From: Agelaius tricolor
Lineage: Eukaryota; Chordata; Aves; Passeriformes; Icteridae
NCBI GenBank assembly: GCA_023055355.1
Contig: JALJCS010000001.1
Coordinates: forward strand, 24,055,881 to 24,119,880
DNA: 64,000 nucleotides
Reading direction: 5' to 3'
The position numbers and the translations under genes were made by a program. Numbering within the stretch: the stretch's first letter is position 1; every line of letters begins with the position of its first letter. Positions 49,621 to 58,850 of the stretch are shown here, in pieces. The notes under the pieces were generated by a model. It saw only the letters and a program-made list of their open reading frames with translations, made no database searches and was not told where the DNA came from.

Positions 49621-52035
49621 CTCTTGCCTTTGAAACCTGCATTTCCCAGTGGTTCTTCTTGTGCAGGCATAAGAGACCAAAAAACTCTCAGGGTTATCAC
49701 AATCCCTTTTTAACCTTGTGTCGCCCTCCAAGAGCTTCCCTGACATCACCTTTCCTCTGACATGATTCACTGCTTTTCCTCCTCCCAGTTTTAGTGCAGG
49801 TTAACGTCACCCTGAGGCCGTGACAGTGCCCTGTCACAGGTGTCACCGTGTAACATGCCTTTCCTCTGGGAGGTTGGTGGCCTGGCTATGCCAGTGCCAG
49901 GACTGACACCTGACAGACAGACAAGGAAGTCAGTTGGATGTACTTTGCATCTTTCTTTGCCTTTGTCAGGCTTCCCACTGCTTTTTGAGTGAGCAAAAAC
50001 CGCTGGTGTACCATCCTTTTTTTGGAGGGTAAAATAGTCTAGTGATGTGGATGGTGAAAATAAACAGCCAAATTATATCAAAATGAAGCATGAACACCTA
50101 GGCATAGCTTCATCCCTAAGAGTTTAAAAAAAAATTCATAGGAAGTGAAAGAATACGTTTGTTTGTTTTTAATACAGGCAACAAGAAAGAAAGCACAGTG
50201 CATCCAGCTGAAAAGATCTCACCCTAAAGTTTCATCTTTAGTGCTTTACTTGTCCATGGCTGCAGGCAGTTACATGGGCTCCCTAAAACTAAATTAAGCT
50301 TTCAGGCTCTATATCTGATTCCTCCCTGTCTTATACCAGGAAATGTAAGTAGCATGGCTGATGTTTGCAGGGCTAAAATCCAAAACTGAAGAATAAATTC
50401 TTGTGATGCATTTTTGCATTTACTGAAAAGCACATCTGTCCATATTTTTAAAAATTAAATCATCAAATTAAGATAGCAATCATTTCTCATAAAATAAACT
50501 ATACTTTGTGTCCCAGACAATACATATGTGGGAATTAATCTCGACCAGGCAAAGCCTTATTTAATTGATTAGGTTTTAGATATGGTAAGTAACCACATTG
50601 GAGTCTATGCAATAAAGCTAAACATATGCTTTGCCTCTGCAGAGCTGGAACCTTAAAGCTGAAAAGATATAAAAGAGCTGCTTGGCTGGAAACCATCAAA
50701 TTTGTAACCTTTCACTCTTTTACTACATACAAAAGAAAATACCTTGTATTATCAACAACTTAATTTATGGTGAATTTAAATGCAGTTTCCAGAAAATAGC
50801 TCCCATTAGGATCTCATTAGAAGACATTGCCACTTTTTCCAGCATGTGTTACTCAATTCCTCATGAAGTTTGTGGGAGTTAAGTGTAGGGAGTATATTTT
50901 ATCATGAGCAGGATTCAACCTCATACCAAACAGTAAAAATTGCCCCCTGACATTTTGGCCTCAGGTCCTTGTAAATGCTCATTTCAGCATAGCATTTCTA
51001 CTTAAAACATTTGGCATGGACAGATAGATGTAAAAGAGTTATTTTGCATTCAAAAATTCTCCTATTCTCCCACTTACAGAAGTGGCTTGGATGTGGCTGG
51101 TGCCTGTGAGGCATCAGGGGCCACCGATGGGCAGTGGAGGAGGGGTGTGAAGGTCGGTGTGACCATGGAACCCTCGTCGGTCCGACGGGTGCAAGGCTGA
51201 CAATGAGCAAGGACCTGCCTTGTAATCCATCTTTGAATCTCTTGTGGCCTCTCTATCATGCAATATTAGGATCCAGATGTGGTGTTTCAAGGTCTTCAAC
51301 TTTTCCCTGGTTTTCACTCGCATGTTGAAAATAGCTGGCTTCCCAGAGCGATGCCTGTGAAGGATGGCAAGGGACACTTGCTCTTTCCCCTCACTCCCAC
51401 TGAGCTGTTTAAGTCAGGTTTCAAAGCCATGCTGATAAAGGTAATTTCAGCCCAATTTTAGGCTAGGTCCAGGGGGAAAAAGAAAAGTAAGTGAAAGCCC
51501 TAATTTTTCTATTTGTGGATTTACAGTGTGCTGCTTATTTTGGATCATCTCTGATGACAGCTCGGAGTTACTCTGTCATTATGTACTGTGCCACAGTCAT
51601 GATGACATCTTGTAGTGGAGTGCAAATAACATTTATTTTTCAGGCAAAATATAGACCTAGTGGCTTTTAATTTTTTTTTTTTTTGGTGCTGTTTCTTTTT
51701 TAAGGATTTTTTCTAGATTATATTGAACCTATGGACTGGGTCTCTTAGGAGCCCTGGATCTGGCTACTTCTGCACTGGGGAAGGTTAGCCATGGTCTGAT
51801 CCCCCAGCAGGCCAGGTGTATGGGATGCTCACTGCCCCATGATAAGCACTGAAACACAACAGGGGATTTTTGGGAGGCATGTGCCACTGATATCTTAAAT
51901 CAGAGGGTGTGTTTTCTTGTTTGGACTGAGTTTGGGTTCTGCTTTGAACAGTGTATGTCAGAAATGACAGATGTATCAAATAATCATAGCAATATTATTC
52001 CAAGTATTCCAGTATGTATTTTATTCATGCATAAG
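49621..52035. other. Unique non-coding DNA
   Basis: No gene or repeat family recognised. Overlapping short frames near 51.0-51.4 kb on both strands lie in slightly GC-richer DNA and have no recognisable features. Confidence 0.5.
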
Positions 52036-52040
52036 AATGC

Positions 52041-52041
52041 A

Positions 52042-52086
<45 letters not shown>
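52041..52086. repeat. Compound (TG)n(TA)n microsatellite
   Basis: A short TG run passes into about 18 TA units. It is purely alternating purine/pyrimidine DNA. Confidence 0.97.
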
Positions 52087-52090
<4 letters not shown>

Positions 52091-52508
52091 GTTTGGACAG
52101 GTTGTATATAATTGATTTGGACCATATTCTGAATTGATGCAATATTGGTATTGTTTCAATGAAAGCTATGCAATATATGTGAAGAATCTGGCTTTTTCAA
52201 TATTAAATTACCAAAATATATGCTTGGCTTCACACATTCACCAGACCTTCTGCTACATGAAATAAAGTATATAAAGCACCAGACCTTCATTCATATCAAA
52301 AGTTTATTTCACTTAGTCCAGAGTGCTCCTTTGTGGAGCTTTCCCATTTTTCATAAAAGATTATGTTCTGTTATAAATGCAACAGTTTCAAAAACAAAGG
52401 GAAAAAAAGGAAAAGGAAGCCAGAGTAAAAATAAAACAACATATTCCTCAAAATTAAAACCAGGATGATATTCTTATGCAGGCTGAGCATGTTTTGGACT
52501 GATGTGTG

Positions 52509-52524
52509 TGTGTATATATACACA
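52509..52524. repeat. Perfect 16-bp palindrome
   Basis: TGTGTATATATACACA equals its own reverse complement. It is a small TG/TA microsatellite that has become self-complementary. Confidence 0.85.
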
Positions 52525-52529
52525 TATAA

Positions 52530-53850
52530 AGCATGCAGACAACTAGATGTTAGTCCAAAACATACACAGTGCTATGCCTGCCAGAAAGAAGTTTTGTTCA
52601 TGTGTGAATTTCTGAACTCTTATCCAATTAGGCGGTTTTAGATAATTTTTATAAATACGTAGATAATTTACAGTGGGTAGTGAAGAGTGTAGGAAAAATT
52701 TTCATCTCTGCATTACTCTGATTCAGTGATTAAGATTTTGACATCGTCAAATACCAAAAATGGTAGGAGAATGTAAAATAAAACTAATAGGAGCTCGTTG
52801 TACAGAGACCCTGGGATTTGATTCTCTTCCTAAAGGGCTACAGTAATAAACACAAATTTGTTCCCTGAAAAGCTGCGGCATAAACTGCCATAAACTGCCA
52901 GTGCAAAAGCAGGTCTTGTTCCCAACCTTTTCCATGTTTACAACTGAATTCTTCTAAGAATAAGATCTGTACATGAAGAGAAGAGAGAAAGCATTTAACA
53001 GGGAGCAGGGAGAGCTTGTGACAAAGCAGCACTATCAGCTTGAGGACAGGCACTGCAGCTTTTGAGTGCATGGCTGTAAGAGTGGAACAGAGAGCTGAAA
53101 GCATTTTCTTTCATTGGGAATCACACAGCATTGCCAGTAATCCTTCCCATCACTTGTAGCTGTGCTTCCCATGACTCTAGACTTTCCCTGTGATCAGGAC
53201 AGGCAGAAAACATGAAATCAGTTAATTAGTCTTTCAGCTGGAAGCATTTTAATCTGCTGATAACAATCAGTAATTGGGAAGGGTGGAATGAAGCAGCTGT
53301 AATGCTTAATGATTTTTTGAGGGAAGGGGGTATAAAATTAAATCTCAGTTGTTTTTGTTGGGTTTTTAACTGGTAAAGTATTATTCAGGGAATTCAATCA
53401 ATGTGTTACACATCTTTCAAGGATTTTGATGCTCTTTGTAAACTACTTCCCTTACAATGACAAATTGCTGATCTGTCACTCCACTTAGCTGGCCCTACAC
53501 TCTAACACAGTGTGGACAGACAAGGCATGTAATTTCATTCCTACTTGCTCTGCACACTTTTCCTTGGCCTGCTGGCAAAAGCCCTCTGGTGCCAGGTCTC
53601 CCATTCCAGCTGTTGTGCATTTATCTTACTAGCGGACAAATACTTCATCATCCTGTAATTCTTTTTTGAATGGGGCTTCAGGGCAGACAATATATGTGGG
53701 AAAATCTGCTGAGCCTGGCTGTGCCTTCTGACACAGGATGAAGTGGTTTGCCTCCCTGCCATTTAGGAGGGTCACAGACAGACACGTTTGGCTAAAGAGC
53801 ACTGAGCCTTCTTTGCTGAGCCTGGTTGCTGCAGGTCCCTGTCAGACACA
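52530..53850. other. Unique non-coding DNA before the minisatellite
   Basis: Nothing recognised. An 11-bp tandem duplication (CATAAACTGC plus one base) lies at about 52877-52898. Confidence 0.5.
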
Positions 53851-53856
53851 GCAGCA

Positions 53857-54570
53857 CTGTGTGCTCAGTGCTGGGGATGGGATGCTCCTCACCTGGAACT
53901 GTGTGCTCAATGCTGGGGATGGGATGCTCCTCACCTGGAACTGTGTGCTCAATGCTGGGGATGGGATGCTTCTCACCTGGCACTGTGTGCTCAATGCTGG
54001 GGATGGGATGCTCCTCACCTGGCACTGTGTGCTCAATGCTGGACATGGGATGCTCCTCACCTGGCACTGTGTGCTCAATGATGGGGATGGGATGCTCCTC
54101 ACCTGGAACTGTGTGCTCAATGCTGGGGATGGGATGCTCCTCACCTGGCACTGTGTGCTCAATGCTGGGGATGGGATGCTCCTCACCTGGCACTGTGTGC
54201 CCAGTGCTGGGGATGGGATGCTCCTCACCTGGTTCTGTGTGCTCAGTGCTGGGGATGGGATGCTCCTCACCTGGCACTGTGTGCTCAATGCTGGGGATGG
54301 GATGCTCCTCACCTGGCACTGTGTGCTCAATGATGGGGATGGGATGCTCCTCACCTGGCACTGTGTGCTCAATGCTGGGGATGGGATGCTCCTCACCTGG
54401 CACTGTGTGCTCAATGCTGGGGATGGGATGCTCCTCACCTGGCACTGTGTGCTCAATGCTGGGGATGGGATGCTCCTCACCTGGCACTGTGTGCCCAGTG
54501 CTGGGGATGGGATGCTCCTCACCTGGCACTGTGTGCCCAGTGCTGGGGATGGGATGCTCCTCACCTGGCA
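53857..54570. repeat. Minisatellite, 42-bp unit, 17 copies
   Basis: Seen: 714 bases equal exactly 17 units of 42 bp with no indel. The unit runs CTGTGTGCTCAATGCTGGGG then ATGGGATGCTCCTCACCTGGCA. Most copies differ by one to three bases. Variant copies include 5 (GGACATGGG), 6 and 12 (CAATGATGG), and 9, 16 and 17 (GCCCAGTG). Because 42 is a multiple of three and the unit lacks stops, five of six frames are open. This produces frames of 245-301 codons with 14-residue periods such as CVLNAGDGMLLTWH. There is no signal peptide or known domain, so they are not called as genes. Each unit carries CACCTG. On the minus strand each reads CAG|GTGAG, a donor-like word. Confidence 0.97.
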
Positions 54571-54705
54571 GTGCCGCGCTGTTTGCAATGGGAAGCTGCT
54601 CACAGCCTCGCCCTTCTCGCTGTAATTGTCTCCTGACAGCTACCTGCGTTTCCTCAGCCGCGTCCCTCTTTTCCAGTGAAACCCGAAACCAGGTGAAACT
54701 TGCTC
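54571..54705. other. CpG-enriched flank of the minisatellite
   Basis: About eight CpGs in 130 bases (GCCGCGC, CTCGCCC, CTCGCTG, TGCGTTT, GCCGCGTC, CCCGAAA) directly follow the last repeat unit, whereas the other side is CpG-poor. It also contains a good + strand acceptor-like tract (CTGCGTTTCCTCAG). It is too short to be called a CpG island. Confidence 0.4.
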
Positions 54706-57110
54706 AGTGTCAGATTTCACTTCCAAATTGAAATTCAAAGCTAAAATCAGCCCTGGGTCTTCCAAGGTTCACCGGCCTCTTGTCAGCCTAAGAGTAATAC
54801 AATCTAAGTTAGTTCAGAGCAGTGGAAATAATGCATCTGAGACTTCTCTCATTGCTTTTGTCCACACTTGCCCTTAAAAATAATTATTTACTTAGACTCT
54901 TTTTCCTTCCTATTTGCACATCCTCTATGCAGTAGAATATATTGATTTTATTATTACAGCCAGGACTTACATCACAGGGCAAATGCCTATTTTTTAATGA
55001 GTGACATAGTGTTATAAGTTAAAATGTATGACAGAAAAGTACATAACTCACAACTGTGTCCAAGACAAACCTCTCACTCAATAGAGTTTTATTTGGGTGA
55101 AAATAAACAGGCAAGTCCAATTAGGAACAAAGTCTGTACACAGGGATTATTTTTGGTTATTTTTAAAAAGAATTCTTTTTTTTAAGAAGAAGAAGGAGTT
55201 TACTTTGGATAATTCTGCTAAGCAGCTGGACTTTGAGGAGATTATGTAAGATGAACTAATTGCCAAACTTCTGATTCTTGTTTCTTGCTAGCCATAATTT
55301 AATTCTATATTAAAGTTTCTGGCTTTCACCCGCAGTTCCTCATGATTTGTGCTTTGTGCAGGGCCAGGGATGGTGAGTAAACAGTAACTATGGTAATCCT
55401 GAAATTCCTCTGTTCCTATGCCAGCCATGCGACCCATTAACGTCCTAGGTGCATGTTAGAGTTGCCTTAAGGCTATTCTAACTCATGCCTGCTCAACTTC
55501 CCACAGGAATATCCACACAGCTGGGAGGAACAAAATTGTCATTGCTGCACAGATTTTATTTATTGTTTCAGTGTAGAATTTATGCCAGCCATATTTCACA
55601 TTTATTTTGAAATCAAAGATTTTAAAAGTGGTAATGTCATAAAGAACTCAGACAGTTAAAGACATGGGAGCTACAAAACTTGTCAGAGCAGAGTATATTG
55701 CAGATATCCAATTCTATACTTAAACTGAATTAAATATAGCAATGGGGAAAGTGGGGAAAGCATCCCAGTGATAAGGCACCAGCTGTGAACAGTTTGGTGG
55801 TCTGCAAAAATGCTCCTACTGTTGCAACTGCTGGAGGAGTGACCCGGGGGTGGGAGGGGTGAGGGGAAATCATGGGAAGAAATCAGAACAAAAATGCAAA
55901 CATAGGCACAGCCACAGAGGCAAGTTTATCACTGACTGAGATTGTGACCTTTCTCCAGCCTATCAAAATGACCATCCTACTCTGTTCTGATGAGATCCAC
56001 CCTCAAAGTTCAACATTGATCAGCCCCAGAAGATCTCTCCTGGTGACTGTGGTGGAAATATGAGAGCCGATTTAGGTTATGGTATCAAATCTGAGGAAAG
56101 TTCTTGATAAGAGAAAAGAACTCTGTTCTTGTTTCCCATTGCTATTCTTAGAGAAACTAATGTTTTGGTCACAGCTGGGGCTTGACTTCTTTCTTTGCTT
56201 GACCCTTGGGAGGTCACAGATAGGTCCTGAGGCAGTGTGCTGACATCCATGGGGCAATTTATCCTGAAAAGCCTCCTCTTCTGCCTAGTAAAAGCCCATA
56301 TTCGACTTGGTGGCCTTATACTCTTACCTCTCCCATCTCCATCTCTTTGAAACCATGAAATATCAGGCTGTGATGTTCTTGAGCAGGAGGACAAAAATCC
56401 TAGCATGTCTTTTCTGTAATGGGATGTAGCAGGAATCTCAGCATGGGTATGTGACAGGACTAATGATTAGGATATCCTATGCAGATATTCAGGGATGTGA
56501 GATACCATTTTCACCATCCCAAAGAAATTCCATAATCCGCAAATATTCCTGTCCACTCCTTATCCTGCCTCTCCTACAAACAGCGGGTTATTAGAATTTG
56601 AAAGTCTGTTTCAAGGAACACTTGTGAGAAATCAAAAAGAGATTCTGTGAGTCTTGTCCATGGCTTGGGTGTTTTTCCCTCAGCTTGATTTGAAATCACT
56701 CATTCTGCATGAAAAAAAAAATCATTTGGGAAGAATAACAGTAAAGGACAGGGTAGCAAGTTCCCTCTCTGTCTGATAAGTCACATTCATCAGTCCTTTT
56801 ATTTTCTACTGATTTTGTATTATTAACTATAAATTGTTTGCCATGAATTCTTAACTGGATCATTAAAAGGCCAAACTAGGACTATGGAAGGAATCCTTGC
56901 TTTGGGTACTGGAGCAGATCTCCACCTGCTTTGATAGATCAGCTATTTTGCCTCTGAATTTCATTGCAGGCTGGATCAGAGCCATCAGCACCTTTGACTG
57001 CATCAGCCTTGTCCCATCTCCTGTGTCTGCAGGGAGCAAACCTTTGTAAGGCATCAGGCTCAGAAGAAGAGCAGTGCAACTGCTGACTTGCCCAGGGGAA
57101 GGCCCTTACT
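54706..57110. other. Unique non-coding DNA
   Basis: Contains the candidate micro-exon at 55336-55372, but otherwise only short, unrecognised frames. Confidence 0.45.
55336..55372 (+). other. Candidate 37-nt micro-exon
   Basis: Seen: a pyrimidine-rich acceptor (TTTCTGGCTTTCACCCGCAG) ends at 55335 and a near-consensus donor (ATG|GTGAGT) begins at 55373. Two of the three frames are open. Length 37 nt is not a multiple of three. There is no product to recognise. It may be chance. Confidence 0.2.
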
Positions 57111-57115
57111 CTCAC

Positions 57116-57174
57116 CTCCAGAAAGATCTTCCTTCTGGCACTCTCAAACTGATGTGCATTCTGACACACAGGGA
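57116..57174 (-). other. Candidate coding exon, 59 nt
   Basis: Seen on the minus strand: an acceptor (CTCAGCTGCTTACTGCAG) borders 57174 and a strong donor (GAG|GTGAGA) borders 57116. After two leading bases the frame reads PVCQNAHQFESARRKIFLE, 19 codons, ending in phase 0. The composition (Glu, Arg, Lys, Phe) is protein-like. The phase matches the phase-0 starts of the minus-strand candidates at 42343 and 33226, so the three could belong to one transcript. Product not recognised. Chance cannot be excluded. Confidence 0.28.
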
Positions 57175-57871
57175 CTGCAGTAAGCAGCTGAGTGGTGCAC
57201 ATTCACACCAGTAAATAGGAATTAATCTAAGCAGACAATGACAGTAGGTAATAAATATGATTTGACAAAACAACCTCCTTGAATTCTAACTATTTCCTTA
57301 TCAACAGGTTGGTTGATTTGTTTACGAATTATCTAAAAGACTCCCTCTCACATTTTGCCCCAAATATGTCAGTAAAGTGCCCCTGCTTTTCCTTTATTCA
57401 TGTGGTGAATTTGCTTTTCATGCACCTGCTATTACTGTTGTGTTTCACTGACAAGCAGAGGCAAAGCTTTTCTCTTTTGGAGAATTATTGAATTACATTT
57501 ATTTTCTCATGCTCTTTACTTGCCTCTCTGGAAAAGATCTCAGGTTTACGGGCTTAATGCCTGAGTGATCCATAGAGCCCCATTTCCTGCATGTTTCAGT
57601 GCTCCAGGTAACAAAAGTCATCTCTCTCTGGTCTCTGAAGTGGAAAAGCTAACTGCTCCCTTCAGAATGAAAGGGGACTTTTGTTCCTACTTTACTACTT
57701 ATGACTAACAACGTTTTGAAGGGCTCGCTCTTGTACCTCTGCTCTTGCTGCTGCTGGGGTGTCTCACAGCATGCATTCATGGGCTCTTTCCTACACTCCC
57801 AGTAAAATGTGCTCTTCCTGGCATCTCATTGGACCACATGGCACATGCCATGCTTCAGGCAGAACCCTCAC

Positions 57872-58021
57872 TTTGGTGACAGGGTGTGTCCCTGGTACTC
57901 CAGATGACTCTTCCCTGCTCTCTTTGGTGACAGGGTGTGTCCCTGGTACTCCAGATGACTCTTCCCTGCTCTCTTTGGTGACAGGGTGTGTCCCTGGTAC
58001 TCCAGATGATTCTTCCCTGCT
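57872..58021. repeat. Tandem repeat, 51-bp unit, three copies
   Basis: The unit starts TTTGGTGACAGGGTGTGTCC and includes GGTACTCCAGATGACTCTTC. Copies begin at 57872, 57923 and 57974. The first two are identical and the third has one T substitution (GATGATTC). The length of 51 keeps frame, so a 205-codon + frame and two minus frames run through it with 17-residue periods. None shows a recognisable domain. Confidence 0.95.
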
Positions 58022-58024
58022 TGG

Positions 58025-58630
58025 GGAGGATGACCCCCACGACCTCAAGGGTGGGTCTTGGAAAGCAAAAGGTGCAGCTATGGTCTCTGCCTCTGCCCAG
58101 GGCAAGAGTTATCACCAACTCCCCAGTGTCTGGAATTGCTTGTTATTGATTCCTCTAAGTTGTCTTATTTGTCTGAGGGCTGCCCAGATGAGCAGCAGAC
58201 GCTTGAGAACTCTAAATACGAGTCAGCCACAGAGTTCAGAGATTAATCTGTCCCTTTGGGGTGCTGAGCAGCCAGCAATCCAAACAGCTTGTTGTAAGAG
58301 GCTTAACAATGCAGAACAGCTGATTTCAGATTCATCCATTGAAAACATACATTCATGTTGCTGGATGTTGGAATAATGCTAAATCACTTTAATCTAAAAC
58401 ACATTTGAATACAACTCCCACAGTTTAAAGGGCACTGAATTAATCTTGGAGTAACAGAGTTGCCTTGTAAAATGAATTTGTGTGATGTTATAAGAAACTT
58501 ATAAGAAACTTGACTGTGAAGGGGGCAGCTCTTTGAACTTGTAAACCCTCACTGTTTAGAAATATTTAGCTGCTTGAACACAAGACTAAATGCAGCAGAA
58601 TTCAAACAAACTATTGCTCTGCTTTTCCAC
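58025..58630. other. Unique non-coding DNA
   Basis: The + frame through the 51-bp repeat ends at 58376 without recognisable features. A small duplication (ATAAGAAACTT twice) lies near 58491-58512. Confidence 0.45.
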
Positions 58631-58639
58631 ATTTTAATG

Positions 58640-58850
58640 TGCTCATCAGTGAATATTTATGTATGAACCCTGTAGTAGAGCACAGTCGTCATTTCTCAGC
58701 TGTCTCCAATTGGCAGATCGATGAAAAATTTGGTGCGCTCCCACTCAATTGAAAAAAGTAACTAACAGGCTGCTAGGTCGTTTTCTCTCAACATTAATCC
58801 ATCATTATCACCTGAAGGGCAGTACTTTGAAGACTGAGGAAGGTCCATAT
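58640..58850. promoter_or_regulatory. Conserved-element-like segment (possible enhancer)
   Basis: Retained CpGs in AT-rich DNA (GTCGTCATTT, CAGATCGATG, GGTGCGCTCCC, GGTCGTTTTC) occur together with CAATTGG, TCAATTGA and CATTAATCCATCATTATCA homeodomain-like words. No transposon or tandem repeat is present. The style suggests a conserved non-coding element. This is not proven. Confidence 0.3.

Noticed and set aside
51081..51106. 26-nt minus-strand segment between CCTCACAG and GTAAGT
   Set aside because: Good splice words, but too short and without support.
53738..54731. Long frames of 245-301 codons on both strands as a repetitive protein gene
   Set aside because: They are open only because the 42-bp unit is stop-poor and divisible by three. 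Five of six frames are open at once and no domain or signal peptide is present.
57759..58376. 205-codon + frame and two minus frames
   Set aside because: They run through a three-copy 51-bp repeat. The non-repeat parts have no recognisable features.
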